Position numbers and translations under genes: made by a program
Shown here: in pieces, positions 23,891 to 33,723 of the stretch
Position numbering within the stretch: the first letter of the stretch is position 1
How the letters are laid out: each line of letters starts with the position of its first letter
Assembly: GCF_030122845.1 (NCBI RefSeq)
Contig: NZ_CP126084.1
Coordinates: 3,534,001 to 3,598,000, forward strand
Direction: 5' to 3'
Length of the DNA stretch: 64,000 nucleotides
From: Paenibacillus woosongensis
Lineage (GTDB): Bacteria; Bacillota; Bacilli; Paenibacillales; Paenibacillaceae
The notes under the pieces: model-generated
What the model was told of the DNA's origin: nothing
The model's input: only the letters and a program-made list of their open reading frames with translations
Database searches by the model: none

Positions 23891-26800
23891 CTTTGCCCCT
23901 CCTCTCTGTCATTTTGCTCGAACAGCTCCCACAGCTTATCCTTGCCGGGCTTGCTCAGCACCTGATAAGAAACGTCCTCCACTGTTTCATCAAAACGGCA
24001 GACCGGTTTAAAGGCGCAGTGCGTGCATGCCGTCTCGGTGCCCAACCGATAAGGAGTGATTCGGACGTCTCCTTCCGTAATTCTCGTTCCGATTTCCGTT
24101 ATGGTCCGCTTGGCCGATCGAAGCAGCTTGTGCCATTGCTCTTCCGTAGCGACAGAAGCGCTGCTGTAGAAGCCCCCGTCAGCTTTGACGGCGACCGGAA
24201 GAATATCGGAATACCCCTTATCCAAAACGCTGTCCATCTTGGAAATGACATCCCTATCCGCAAGCAGCAGTCCCTTCATTTTGAATCGTTTCAGCATCTC
24301 CTGTTCAGCTTGCTCCGGGCTCATGCCGTTGCTGCTCTGCAGAAGCGGGTTATGGACATGAAAGTACAGCGTGCCGGCGGGCATTGCCCTTTCCCCAAGC
24401 CACGATTCGCTGGACGCAAGCAGCACCTCAAGATAGGTGAGCATTTGCAGCGACAAGCCGTAATACACCTCGTGAAGCTTCAGATCCGTCTGGCTTGACT
24501 TGTAATCGATAACTCTCAGCAGCAGCCCTTGCTCTCCCTCCGCGACGTCGACCCGGTCGATCCGTCCAACGATTTCCATGACGCATCCGTTTGGAAGCTC
24601 GAAGGTCAGCGGGGGAAGGGTTTGTCCGGGACCGAAATCCAGCTCCAGGCCGATCGGCTCGAAGCTGCCTCTTCTGGAATGCTCTCCGAGAATGATAGAG
24701 GCACGGCCCACGATATTCTTAAGCTTGCGGGTAATGTACCCATAACGCTTCGAGCTCAGCAGGATTTCACCCTGCAGCTTTGGCGCAATCCGGTCGACCG
24801 CGTCCTCCGCCTCTTTCAGACATTGTTCGGGGGAAAGACTGCCCCAGCTGCGATTCTGCTCCTTGAACGTAAGCGCCATCGAGCTTAGCGCCGCATGGAA
24901 CAGTTGGCCGATATCCGGCGCCTTCAGCCGGTAAATTTGCCGTTCCTTCAGCTTCAAACCGTGAGAGGCGAAATGTGAAAACGGACATGCCGAAAACTTC
25001 TCCATCCGGGACACGCTAGTCCGAAGACGCTTGCCGTATAATCGCCGGCTCGTCGCGGCAGACAGCCCCCGTACCTTGTTGCGGTATTCCAGTGATCCAA
25101 GCAGGCGAGCAACTTTGCCATCCCATTCCGGGCGGGTCTTATACCAGCCCAGAACGTTCCACCATACCGGAGAGATCGGCTCGCCGTTTCTCCATAGCCG
25201 CAGCTGATCGATTAACCGGGACAATGTTGGCGCCGGCCGGCTCACATATTCAAGCTGCCGTTCCTCGGGATCGCCTGCGGCCGGAGCTTCTGCCAGGAAG
25301 CGTTCCTGCAGACTCGGAAAAATCGTCTTCACATGCCGGATAACCTCGGAAGGCAGAAGGGCCTTGCCGTCTTCGTCAGCCAGCGGATAGCTTAGCCACA
25401 GCGAGCGGCTCGCCGCCGACAAGGCCTCGTAAATAAGGAAGCGCTCATCAAGGAGTCTTCTTGTCAGGCCAGGGGCAAGCCCGATGCCGATCTCGGAGAG
25501 CCGTGTCCGCTCCTGATCGCTGAGCACGCCTTCTTCCTGGAGGCTGGCAGGCATGATGCCTTCATTGATTCCAAGCAGAAATAGATGCTTAACATGGCTT
25601 GAACGCGTACGATCCGTGCTCCCGATCAATACCTGATCCAGGGATGGCGGAACAAGAGACAGCTTGAGATCCTGCAGCCCTGTCTCCATAATTCCAGCGA
25701 ATATATCCAAGCTAAGCTGCTCTTCTCCCATCATTTCTACGATTTGATCGAGGAGGTCCAGGACGGCGCTCCATAGCTGGCGATGTTCCATTGCCTCCTG
25801 CGGCCTTCCCTGACGATGGGCCTCATGCGCCAGCTTGTCCAGACGATGGGCAGCCTCGGTATCTTCGAGCAGCCTGTAGATCGCCGTGCACATTTCACGG
25901 GTATTGCGGCTCCGCTTCAATCTCGTCTCGAAAGCGGATAAAGGCGTTACAATCGCCTCGCGGCAGCGCTCCAGCAAGCGCATGGACTCGCTCTCCGCTT
26001 GCTCGGCCGGACGCTCAGGGCCTTCCAATGACAGGCTGGGCGTGCTCTTCCAGGGTCGGCCATCGTTCCAGCGGTAGCCGTGAATTCCACTCGCCAACGC
26101 ATAGTTCTCGAGCCGGTCCATATCGCTGCGCGTCAAGCTGCCGTCCAGCGGCAGCAGAAATTCACTCTTGACGCAGCGGAATACATCCTCGTATTTCCAA
26201 AATTTCAATACAACGTCCAAGGCGCCACGAATCAGCTCTACCATGGGATGATAGAGGACGCTCCGCTTCTGGTCGAAGAAATAGGGGATGCCGTATTCCT
26301 CGAATAACGGGCCGACGAGATGGTCGTAATCCTCCAAATTTCTAACAAGCAGAGCCATGTCTCGCCATCTAGCCCCCTGCTCCCTGGCCAGGGCAACCAT
26401 CGCCCGCGCGGCTCCTTCAATTTCCGCGCGCCGGCTGCCCGCCGCTTGCAGAGACAATGCGGCCGATAAATCCTCCGGCGGTGCCGCACCCTTCCACGGG
26501 GTCCGGTGTTCATAGGCAAACTCCAAATGCGATAATATCCCATTGCCTTTAAAGCGTGGAAACGGACGTGTGCCGAGAACCTCCGCCGGCTTAACCTCCA
26601 CTCCACATTCCTCTGCAAGCTCGCGAAGCTTCATGTAAGTTACCGCCGTGGAATGGAACAGATTCAGCTCATGCGGCATAACTCCGTCATCATAAGGACG
26701 GTCCAACGTCAGCGATACGGTCATCGAGGAGGCCGCCGACATGAGCGCGCCTATGGCTTTGTACTCCTGGGGGGTAAAAGACTGGAACCCGTCGATCCAA

Positions 26801-27411
26801 ATGTCGGCCCCGCGAAGATAGGAGGAATTCGGAGCACCCTCGGCAAGCTTGACGACATGATCCTCGGCATCTATGTAGAGTTTGGATAATTCCTGGTCAA
26901 ATTCGCGATAGATCATGCTGAGATCATGCAGCTTATCCTTCAGGAGCGGCGATTCGCCAACGGACCTTTCGAGGACTTCCCCATATTTGTCCAATGCCGA
27001 GAAATCGGCATCATGTTTCTTCAGCTCGCTGTACAGCGCATTGATCCGGTCAATTACACCAAGCTGATCGCCCGACTGCTTGTATAGCTTCAGCTCTTTG
27101 CGGTGCCTGCGCATAATTTTGTAAAGAAGCATCTTCTTGCCCTCTTCGCTGATCGGTATAAGCGCCGATCCGCCCGTTTCCTGCATAACCCGCAGAGCCA
27201 GACGGTGAAAGCCGAGAACCTGGGCTCTGACGGTACCATATAATTGCTCCGACTGGACGATAGCCCGTTCAATCTGGAACGTCCCCTGTTCCGGGGCGAT
27301 CAAAATAATCGGCGGACCCGCCGGGTCGGCTCTTAGCATCGAGGTAATCCGCTCCAGAATCAAGCTGCTCTTGCCGCTTCCTGAACGGCCGATGATCAAT
27401 TGAAGTGACAT
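23887..27411 (-). CDS. addB: Helicase-nuclease AddB
   Basis: This is the second AddAB subunit, carrying the Chi-recognition and second nuclease functions. The product is 1174 residues. It begins MSLQLIIGRSGSGKS (Walker A-like, 8-15). The C-terminal nuclease shows VIDYKSSQTDLKL, and four cysteines in the 4Fe-4S pattern are visible: one in FSACPF (about residue 812) and CTHC plus a third Cys six residues later near 1130. It is the first gene of the addBA-sbcDC operon, with an extended -10 promoter about 100 bases upstream. Confidence 0.96.
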   Translation of the reverse strand: MSLQLIIGRSGSGKSSLILERITSMLRADPAGPPIILIAPEQGTFQIERAIVQSEQLYGTVRAQVLGFHRLALRVMQETGGSALIPISEEGKKMLLYKIMRRHRKELKLYKQSGDQLGVIDRINALYSELKKHDADFSALDKYGEVLERSVGESPLLKDKLHDLSMIYREFDQELSKLYIDAEDHVVKLAEGAPNSSYLRGADIWIDGFQSFTPQEYKAIGALMSAASSMTVSLTLDRPYDDGVMPHELNLFHSTAVTYMKLRELAEECGVEVKPAEVLGTRPFPRFKGNGILSHLEFAYEHRTPWKGAAPPEDLSAALSLQAAGSRRAEIEGAARAMVALAREQGARWRDMALLVRNLEDYDHLVGPLFEEYGIPYFFDQKRSVLYHPMVELIRGALDVVLKFWKYEDVFRCVKSEFLLPLDGSLTRSDMDRLENYALASGIHGYRWNDGRPWKSTPSLSLEGPERPAEQAESESMRLLERCREAIVTPLSAFETRLKRSRNTREMCTAIYRLLEDTEAAHRLDKLAHEAHRQGRPQEAMEHRQLWSAVLDLLDQIVEMMGEEQLSLDIFAGIMETGLQDLKLSLVPPSLDQVLIGSTDRTRSSHVKHLFLLGINEGIMPASLQEEGVLSDQERTRLSEIGIGLAPGLTRRLLDERFLIYEALSAASRSLWLSYPLADEDGKALLPSEVIRHVKTIFPSLQERFLAEAPAAGDPEERQLEYVSRPAPTLSRLIDQLRLWRNGEPISPVWWNVLGWYKTRPEWDGKVARLLGSLEYRNKVRGLSAATSRRLYGKRLRTSVSRMEKFSACPFSHFASHGLKLKERQIYRLKAPDIGQLFHAALSSMALTFKEQNRSWGSLSPEQCLKEAEDAVDRIAPKLQGEILLSSKRYGYITRKLKNIVGRASIILGEHSRRGSFEPIGLELDFGPGQTLPPLTFELPNGCVMEIVGRIDRVDVAEGEQGLLLRVIDYKSSQTDLKLHEVYYGLSLQMLTYLEVLLASSESWLGERAMPAGTLYFHVHNPLLQSSNGMSPEQAEQEMLKRFKMKGLLLADRDVISKMDSVLDKGYSDILPVAVKADGGFYSSASVATEEQWHKLLRSAKRTITEIGTRITEGDVRITPYRLGTETACTHCAFKPVCRFDETVEDVSYQVLSKPGKDKLWELFEQNDREEGQR

Positions 27412-27512
27412 GATGCTCCTCCTAACAGCAAAACTGCCGTAACCTAAATTTTATATCAAAGCAAGAAGCAATGCTGTCGCGGCTTCTTGTCACGGTAAAG
27501 TTGTTAATTTAC

Positions 27513-27521
27513 ATTATAGCA
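27513..27521 (-). promoter_or_regulatory. Extended -10 promoter candidate for addBA-sbcDC
   Basis: The minus strand contains TGCTATAAT, with TATAAT at 27513-27518 and the TG extension, about 100 bases before the addB start. A -35 box is poor (TTAATC at a 16-base spacing), which fits an extended -10 promoter. Confidence 0.5.
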
Positions 27522-27600
27522 TACAGATCTTAGCGATTAAGCCGCAAACAAGAATGTATGTTCTGTAATTGTAAACTAGTAAACGCGCAAAATACAACAA

Positions 27601-27623
27601 GACTTCTGAAAAAATCAGAAGTC
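27601..27623 (-). terminator. Likely terminator after the rRNA methyltransferase gene
   Basis: A perfect 9-bp stem GACTTCTGA / TCAGAAGTC with a 5-base loop lies 49 bases after the methyltransferase stop. The trailing sequence on the minus strand is TTGTTGTATTTT, a weak T-tract. Confidence 0.55.
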
Positions 27624-27671
27624 TTCTAGTGCAGCCATTGCCATTCCCCGTTATTTACCATTCTGGATATG

Positions 27672-29042
27672 TTAGAACGTCTTGCTCCGCACCTCAAAGA
27701 TCGCAAACTTCAAATAGTGCCCTTCATTAACGCCTAAAATTTGCGGATGGTCTTTCCCGGCCGCCCGCCATTCGATCAGCCTGAGTACCTTGCCCGCATC
27801 CATCGCGGCTTCCTGAATCGTCTGCAGGAACAGCTCCGGCTTCATATGGTAGGAACAGCTGGCAGTAACCAGGTAACCGCCCTCGTTCACCAGCTTCAGG
27901 CCATGCAAATTAATGTCCTTGTACCCTCTGCACGCCCCTTTGACCGCCCCTTTCGTCTTGGCAAAAGCCGGCGGATCGAGTATGACGACGTCCCAGGTAC
28001 GGCCACCGCCGGCCGTCATTGGCTGAGAGGTGTCTACCTTGCCGGTATCGGCAGCGCGCAGACGCCGTTCGTCCTGCCCCTTGACCTGGCTGCGCAAATA
28101 CTCGAAAGCATCCGCCACGACGAACTCCACCCGTTCTTCAAAGCCGTTCAGCCTGACGTTCTCCCGGGCGCTTTGGATCGCGTGCTCGGAAATATCGAGG
28201 CAGGTTACCTTCTTAGCGCCGTACTTGCATGCATGAAGCGTAAAGCTGCCGGTATGAGAGAAGCATTCCAGCACGGTGGCTCCATCCCAATAGGGAAAAA
28301 CAACCTCCTTGCCCTTCCGGTTGACCGGAGCCATGCGGAATCCGCCGCCGTCCGCGGGAAGCTGCTGCAGTGTAACCCCGCTCCTTTCTCCCCAACCTGT
28401 CATCAGCGGTTCGATGGAAGCGCGGTTCTCGCGCTGATCAAAGAAATACCCCGTCTTCTGACCCTGCCAGATATCGACTTGGATCAATAGGCCATTCTCC
28501 GTCACGGTCACATGCCGCGGCGGATCACCGTACAGCGGACCCTTGACCTCCTCAAGACCTTCCAGGGCGCGGACGGATACGTCGCTGCGCTCATAGATGC
28601 CCGCCGGCTGAAGCACAGCTGCCAAAGCTTCAACAATGCTGTCTCGGCAGCGATCCATCCCCAGTGTGAGCAGCTGTACGACAAGAACATCGCCAAACCG
28701 GTCCACGATCAGTCCCGGCAAGAAATCAGCCTCTCCATAGACAAGCCGGTAGGCATCCTCCTGCAGAAATCTGTTGCGGTGCGCAAGACACTGTTCGAAA
28801 CGCTGGATGAAGAAGGCGGTGTCCATCGCTTCAAGCGGTTGATAGGATATGACACGAACCGTAATTTGCGAATCGGGATTGTAGTAGCCCGTTGCCAGGA
28901 ACTTGCCCCTCCAATCCAGCACGGATACTAGGCCGCCCGGCTGCGGCCCGCCCTCTACTTTCTCGATTTCATTGCTGTAAATCCAAGGATGCCCCTGTTC
29001 CAGCCGTTTTTTACGACTGCGTTGCAATATAACTGATGGCAC
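27672..29042 (-). CDS. Class I rRNA large subunit methyltransferase (RlmI/YwbD type)
   Basis: This SAM-dependent cytosine-C5-type methyltransferase family acts on 23S rRNA. The product is 456 residues: an N-terminal PUA domain (HPWIYSNEI, residues 18-26), an RlmI-like central part (FFDQRENR) and a Rossmann domain with LECFSHTGSFTLHA and ILDPPAFAK. The family is usually near 400 residues. Here two insertions add length: a loop before the Rossmann domain (GWGERSGVTLQQLPADGGG) and a Gln/Arg/Lys-rich loop before the DPPAF motif. Target nucleotide not determinable. Confidence 0.88.
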   Translation of the reverse strand: MPSVILQRSRKKRLEQGHPWIYSNEIEKVEGGPQPGGLVSVLDWRGKFLATGYYNPDSQITVRVISYQPLEAMDTAFFIQRFEQCLAHRNRFLQEDAYRLVYGEADFLPGLIVDRFGDVLVVQLLTLGMDRCRDSIVEALAAVLQPAGIYERSDVSVRALEGLEEVKGPLYGDPPRHVTVTENGLLIQVDIWQGQKTGYFFDQRENRASIEPLMTGWGERSGVTLQQLPADGGGFRMAPVNRKGKEVVFPYWDGATVLECFSHTGSFTLHACKYGAKKVTCLDISEHAIQSARENVRLNGFEERVEFVVADAFEYLRSQVKGQDERRLRAADTGKVDTSQPMTAGGGRTWDVVILDPPAFAKTKGAVKGACRGYKDINLHGLKLVNEGGYLVTASCSYHMKPELFLQTIQEAAMDAGKVLRLIEWRAAGKDHPQILGVNEGHYLKFAIFEVRSKTF

Positions 29043-29199
29043 GCTGACCCACTCCTCTTATTCTTAAATAGCTTCTCCTCGACTTGCGCCGCCGCCCGGT
29101 ATAGGCGACTGGCTTATAAAACCGGCCGGAGGCTCGGGCATGAGAGCTGCAAGTACTGCATATATGTAACTTGTACAGCTTTATCAGAGGAGGGAGCTC

Positions 29200-30237
29200 A
29201 TGTTTCACGAAATTGTGTTCCCGGCGACGTTTGGCTTTGCTCTGTTTCTGCTTGGCATGAAAATTATGGAGGCGTCGCTGCAGGCCTGGGCCGGACCAAG
29301 GCTGATCAAGCTGCTTCAGGCCTCGACGCGCACGCCATGGACGGGCCTGTTATCGAGCACCTTCGTTACCGCCGTGCTCCAGAGCAGCACGGCGGTAACA
29401 GTTATGACGATCGGGCTCGTTAATGCTGGGCTGTTGTCTTACGGCCGGACACTGGGCATCATCCTCGGCGGCAACATCGGAACCTGCTTGACTACCGAAC
29501 TGATCGCCTTGAACATTTCGCGCCTCGGCATTCCGCTCATGATCGGCTCTCTCGTGACATGGGTATGCGCTGTGATGGGCGAAGAAGCCCTTCCCCCCAG
29601 CCGAAAGGGCGACTGGGCACGCAGGCTGCGGCCGATCCAATTCGGATCGCTTGCCGTATTCGGCTTCAGTCTTATTATGATCGCAATCAAGTGGATGCAG
29701 TCGGTCGGTCCCGCTCTGGAGGATCGCGGCGTAATCGCCTGGCTGCTGATGCATGCAGACGACAGCCTGCTCTGGGGAGCCGCCGCCGGTGCGATTCTCA
29801 CCGCGCTCATCCATAGCAGTGCAGCCGTTATCGCCATGACCATGGGGCTTGTCGCTGCCGGAGCTCTCCCGGTCGAGTTTGGCATAGCTATGGTTATCGG
29901 TTCTAACGTAGGCACCTGCATTACGCCGTTAATCGCCTCTGTCGGCAGCACCCGTTCGGGACAATTTGTCGCCTGGTCCCATGTCATCCTAAATGCTCTG
30001 GGCGCAGTGGTCTTCATGCCCCTGATTCCATGGCTTGAGGCAGCAGCAGCCTGGCTCAGCAACGATCCCGGGGCGCAAATCGCGCATACGCAGACGATTT
30101 TTAACGTAATCTGCTCCTTGCTCGCGCTCCCCTTTTGCTACCTGCCGATCTGGTCAAAATGGGATGGGCCAACGCAGCAGCCCACGGACTATTCCTCGCG
30201 GACAGCGGCGCTGCCCTCAGGTAAAATCCGCGATTAG
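29200..30237 (+). CDS. yqeW: Na/Pi cotransporter family protein
   Basis: The product is a 345-residue multi-span membrane protein of the PNaS (NptA/PhoU-less YqeW) family. Two inverted-repeat halves carry the signature serines: QSSTAVT (61-67) and HSSAAVIAMTMGL (about 206-218). It probably moves phosphate with sodium, although members of this short class are barely tested. It has GGAGG upstream of ATG 29200. It is one of the few plus-strand genes here; B. subtilis also has yqeW in this neighbourhood. It converges on the NUDIX gene, with the stop codons overlapping by three bases. Confidence 0.87.
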   Translation: MFHEIVFPATFGFALFLLGMKIMEASLQAWAGPRLIKLLQASTRTPWTGLLSSTFVTAVLQSSTAVTVMTIGLVNAGLLSYGRTLGIILGGNIGTCLTTELIALNISRLGIPLMIGSLVTWVCAVMGEEALPPSRKGDWARRLRPIQFGSLAVFGFSLIMIAIKWMQSVGPALEDRGVIAWLLMHADDSLLWGAAAGAILTALIHSSAAVIAMTMGLVAAGALPVEFGIAMVIGSNVGTCITPLIASVGSTRSGQFVAWSHVILNALGAVVFMPLIPWLEAAAAWLSNDPGAQIAHTQTIFNVICSLLALPFCYLPIWSKWDGPTQQPTDYSSRTAALPSGKIRD

Positions 30238-30665
30238 ACCTGAACGCCAAGCAATTTTAACGCTTTTTCCAATATAAAATCATTGTTGTCGTAGCCGGCA
30301 TTGCACTGCCTTTCCCACGCGTCCGCGGGCTCATACCACGCAACGCTGCGAATTTCTTCCGTCTGAGGTTTCAGAATGCCGCCCTCGCTTTCAACAAGGT
30401 AGTAGTGAACTTCTTTGCGGATATCTCCATGCTGCGGATGATGATAAGTATATGCAATAATATCGATGGCCTCGATGATCCGGCCGTAAATCCCGGTTTC
30501 CTCTCTAATTTCGCGCAGCGCGGTTTGTTCAATCGTTTCCCCGTTTTCCCGTTTTCCTTTGGCATAGGATATTTTGCCGTATCGGTCTGTAATGAGCTGA
30601 ATTTGCAATTGCCCCGCTTCTTTGCGGTAGACAATGCCTCCTGCGGATATTTGCTTGGACGGCAT
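30234..30665 (-). CDS. NUDIX hydrolase
   Basis: The product is a 143-residue Nudix pyrophosphohydrolase. The Nudix box is visible as GKRENGETIEQTALREIREE followed by TG (about residues 36-57), which deviates from the classical GX5EX7REUXEEXGU by one residue in the first part but keeps REIREETG. ATG 30665 has GGAGGG upstream; the earlier in-frame start at 30692 precedes the ribosome site. The substrate (oxidised nucleotide, nucleotide sugar or polyphosphate) cannot be assigned. The 3' end overlaps the convergent yqeW stop. Confidence 0.88.
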   Translation of the reverse strand: MPSKQISAGGIVYRKEAGQLQIQLITDRYGKISYAKGKRENGETIEQTALREIREETGIYGRIIEAIDIIAYTYHHPQHGDIRKEVHYYLVESEGGILKPQTEEIRSVAWYEPADAWERQCNAGYDNNDFILEKALKLLGVQV

Positions 30666-30752
30666 GACATGATCCCTCCTTGTTCGTAGCACATTCTCTA
30701 AATTACGGGTTTCCCGCTTGTCTCCTTACCAGGGAAATACCCAAATGTACAA

Positions 30753-30783
30753 CAAGGATTTCACCCCCGGGGTGAAATCCTTG
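30753..30783. terminator. 31-base near-perfect palindrome between mtaB and the NUDIX gene
   Basis: CAAGGATTTCACCCC and GGGGTGAAATCCTTG flank a single C, giving 15-bp arms. It lies 50 bases after the mtaB stop and 87 bases before the NUDIX start. No clear T-run follows on either strand, so terminator function is likely but not certain. Confidence 0.6.
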
Positions 30784-30833
30784 AAGGCAAATATGATATT
30801 AATATTCTAAGCGCAACAAGCCGGACTCAAATA

Positions 30834-32174
30834 TTACGCTAAAGCTCGGGAGGAATCCTCCAAAATACGTACGAGCTGGCCTTCGCAGGTGTTGACCCCT
30901 GCTTTCGTCAGCTTGACCCGGCACACTTTGCCAGTCAAGTCGCCCGAAGCCTCAAAGCGAACCTGCAAATAGTTGTCGCTGAAGCCGGCAGCATAGCCTT
31001 CGCCTGAAACACCCTTTTCATCCTTCTCAGGGATGACATCGACTACCTGGCCAACGAATTTCTGCGCATACGCTAGCTGCATCGTTTCCGAAAGATCGAT
31101 CAGCTCATGAACGCGCGCATGCTTCACTTCCTCGTCCACCTGATCCTCCATCCGTGCTGCCGGTGTACCGGTACGCTTGGAATAAGGGAACACGTGCATT
31201 TCCGAGAAGCCGATGCGTTTAATCGCTTCGAATCCCTCGCGGAACAGCTCATCGGTCTCGCCCGGGAAGCCGACGATGATATCCGTCGTAATGGCCACAT
31301 CCGGCATAAAATCACGAATTTTCTTAATTTTAAGCTCGAATTCTTCAATCGTATATTTGCGTCTCATCCGCTTGAGTACTTCGTTGCTTCCCGCTTGCAG
31401 CGGAATGTGGAAATGACGGCACATTTTGCTGGAGCCCTTCAGCACTTCCAGCATCTTATCGTCGATCTGGCTTGCTTCGATCGAACTGATCCGTACGCGC
31501 TCAAGGCCCTCGACCTTATCCAGCTCCCAGAGCAAATCGGACAGTCGGTAGTTTTCAAGGTCATCGCCGTATCCCCCGGTATGAATGCCGGTCAGTACGA
31601 TTTCCTTATATCCTGCGGCGACCAGCTGCTTCGCCTGATTCACGACGCTTTGCGGATCGCGGCTGCGGGACAGGCCCCGCGACCATGGAATGATGCAGAA
31701 GGTGCAGAAGTTATTGCAGCCCTCTTGGATTTTGAGAAAGGCACGTGTCCGGTCTGCAAAATCCGGTACGTCCAGCTCCTCGAAATCCCGGGTTTTCATA
31801 ATGTTGCGCACGGCATTGATCGGCTGGCGCTGCTCCTGAAGCTGGCCGATCAGGGGCATGATCTTCTCCCGGTCCTGGGTGCCGATCACAAGATCCACCC
31901 CAGGGATGTCCAATATTTCGGCAGGCGAGGTCTGGGCATAACAGCCCGTAACCGCAACGATCGCGTCCGGATTGCGGCGGATCGCCCGGCGAATGATTTG
32001 CCGTGATTTTTTATCGCCTGTGTTCGTGACGGTGCACGTATTAATCAAGTATACATCTGCGGTCTGTTCAAAATCGACCTGCTCATAGCCTTCGTTCTTA
32101 AAGAGCTGCCAAATGGCTTCTGTGTCATAAAAATTGACTTTGCAGCCCAACGTGTAAAAAGCGACGGATGGCAT
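30834..32174 (-). CDS. mtaB: tRNA t6A37 methylthiotransferase MtaB
   Basis: This radical-SAM enzyme converts t6A to ms2t6A at position 37 of tRNAs decoding ANN codons. The product is 446 residues. The N-terminal UPF0004 domain holds cluster cysteines C11, C47 and C78; the radical SAM motif is CNNFCTFC (C153, C157, C160); a TRAM domain occupies the C-terminal 70 residues. The start lies 3 bases after rsmE, with GGGGGAG as ribosome site. B. subtilis has the same order (yqeT-yqeU-yqeV). Confidence 0.96.
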   Translation of the reverse strand: MPSVAFYTLGCKVNFYDTEAIWQLFKNEGYEQVDFEQTADVYLINTCTVTNTGDKKSRQIIRRAIRRNPDAIVAVTGCYAQTSPAEILDIPGVDLVIGTQDREKIMPLIGQLQEQRQPINAVRNIMKTRDFEELDVPDFADRTRAFLKIQEGCNNFCTFCIIPWSRGLSRSRDPQSVVNQAKQLVAAGYKEIVLTGIHTGGYGDDLENYRLSDLLWELDKVEGLERVRISSIEASQIDDKMLEVLKGSSKMCRHFHIPLQAGSNEVLKRMRRKYTIEEFELKIKKIRDFMPDVAITTDIIVGFPGETDELFREGFEAIKRIGFSEMHVFPYSKRTGTPAARMEDQVDEEVKHARVHELIDLSETMQLAYAQKFVGQVVDVIPEKDEKGVSGEGYAAGFSDNYLQVRFEASGDLTGKVCRVKLTKAGVNTCEGQLVRILEDSSRALA

Positions 32175-32177
32175 TGT

Positions 32178-32942
32178 TCAAAACTCCCCCATTTCTCCGG
32201 TTTCATACATGATGCAGGTCAAGGCGGCCATACCAGCCGTCTCCGTTCTCAAAATTCTTCGGCCCAGCCCTATGGATACGGCACCTGCCGCTTCTATTTG
32301 CGTGATTTCCTGCTCCGTAAAGCCGCCCTCAGGCCCGATCGCGATCAACACCCGCGGCTTCGCCCCCTCCTCCATGCGCTCCGCAAAAGGCTTCAGCACG
32401 TCCCGCAGCTGCTGGCCGTGCTCCTTCTCGTAGCATACACAGGCGAGGTCATATTCCGGCAGCTTGGCCAGCAGTTCCTTCCAGGCCGCCGGCGAATCCA
32501 CCGTCGGAATCCTGCTGCGGTGAGCCTGCTCGGCCGCCTCTTTCGCAATTTTGCGCCAGCGGAGCGCCCGCTTCTCCTCTTTCCGCGGATCATATTGAAC
32601 AACCGTCCGTTCCGACATGAAAGGCAGAAAGGAGGTGGCGCCGATCTCCGTGCATTTCTGGATGACGACTTCCATTTTATCGCCTTTCGGCAAACTTTGG
32701 GCGATCGTCACCTGAACACGGGGTTCACCAGATGGCTCTAGCATTTCTATAATACGGGCTGTCACTTCCTGCGCTTCAATCTCCGTAATCTCGACAAGCG
32801 CTTCCCTAGCGATCCCGTCGCTGACAATCAGCTTATCTTCAGGCTTGGAACGCATCACTTTGCCTATATGGCGAGCGTCCTCACCGGTTATGCTCACCGT
32901 CTTGTCCCCAAACTGTATCGGGTCAATAAAATAACGCTGCAT
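32178..32942 (-). CDS. rsmE: 16S rRNA (uracil1498-N3)-methyltransferase
   Basis: This SPOUT-family methyltransferase modifies U1498 of 16S rRNA. The product is 254 residues with an N-terminal PUA-like part (DARHIGKVMRSKPEDKL) and the C-terminal knotted domain showing IGPEGGFTEQEI (about 207-218) and LGRRILRTETA (about 230-240), both family signatures. It lies immediately upstream of mtaB. The 90 bases between it and the upstream protease gene hold nothing recognisable. Confidence 0.96.
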   Translation of the reverse strand: MQRYFIDPIQFGDKTVSITGEDARHIGKVMRSKPEDKLIVSDGIAREALVEITEIEAQEVTARIIEMLEPSGEPRVQVTIAQSLPKGDKMEVVIQKCTEIGATSFLPFMSERTVVQYDPRKEEKRALRWRKIAKEAAEQAHRSRIPTVDSPAAWKELLAKLPEYDLACVCYEKEHGQQLRDVLKPFAERMEEGAKPRVLIAIGPEGGFTEQEITQIEAAGAVSIGLGRRILRTETAGMAALTCIMYETGEMGEF

Positions 32943-33033
32943 TTCTCATCAACCTCACCTTAATCACCAAAGAACATCATACAACTTTTGAATTATGGAT
33001 TCCAGTATTTATTCCTCGAAAAAATGGGCGGGA

Positions 33034-33717
33034 CTACCCGCCAAACAGCATGAGGAAAAAACTGCCGAACTGAAAATAAATCGAACTGGCTGCCGCATAT
33101 AAAGGTTCAATAATCACGCTGCGGAGCTGGGGAATGATCAGGATGAGCAAAAAGATGAGTACAGACCACTGCTCAAATTGCTTCAATGAGATTCTGGCCC
33201 GGTCAGGTACGATATCCTCCAGAATACGGTAGCCGTCAAGCGGCGGCAGCGGCAATAAGTTGAATAGGAAAAGGAAAAAGTTCCAGAAATTAAAAATTCC
33301 AAAAAAAGTATGAACGGCATTATACAAGATTTCATTCGAAATCATGTCGAGTATGCCGAACCTGGAAAGCGCAACATAAATCATCGTCCCGAGAAAACCG
33401 AGCAGCAAATTGCTCAGCGGCCCTGCCGCGGCGACGACAATCCCCATTTGCCGCGGCTTATCAAAATTATCCCGGTTGACGGGAACCGGCCTTGCCCAGC
33501 CGAATCCCGCAATGAGAAGCAAAATCACTCCGAACAGGTCGAAGTGGACAGCCGGGTTCAGGGTGAGCCGCCCCTGCAGCCGTGCTGTCGGGTCCCCAAA
33601 TTTATTGGCAAAATAAGCGTGGGAAAACTCGTGCACGGTAAAAGCGATGATCAGCGTAATTAAAAAATAAGGCAGCTGATCCAGGGGAATCCTCAATATT
33701 TTATTTAAAAAATCCAT
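33034..33717 (-). CDS. Site-2 protease-like M50 family membrane protein
   Basis: The product is a 227-residue integral membrane protein with the zinc motif HEFSH (H29, E30, H33) in the first helix and the second M50 motif LLPLPPLDGYRI near residues 167-178. About five to six hydrophobic segments are visible. It belongs to the small 'YwhC-like' branch lacking a PDZ domain. Its substrate is unknown. It lies 6 bases downstream of prmA and upstream of rsmE, so it is cotranscribed with translation-related genes. Confidence 0.9.
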   Translation of the reverse strand: MDFLNKILRIPLDQLPYFLITLIIAFTVHEFSHAYFANKFGDPTARLQGRLTLNPAVHFDLFGVILLLIAGFGWARPVPVNRDNFDKPRQMGIVVAAAGPLSNLLLGFLGTMIYVALSRFGILDMISNEILYNAVHTFFGIFNFWNFFLFLFNLLPLPPLDGYRILEDIVPDRARISLKQFEQWSVLIFLLILIIPQLRSVIIEPLYAAASSIYFQFGSFFLMLFGG

Positions 33718-33723
33718 GAACAG

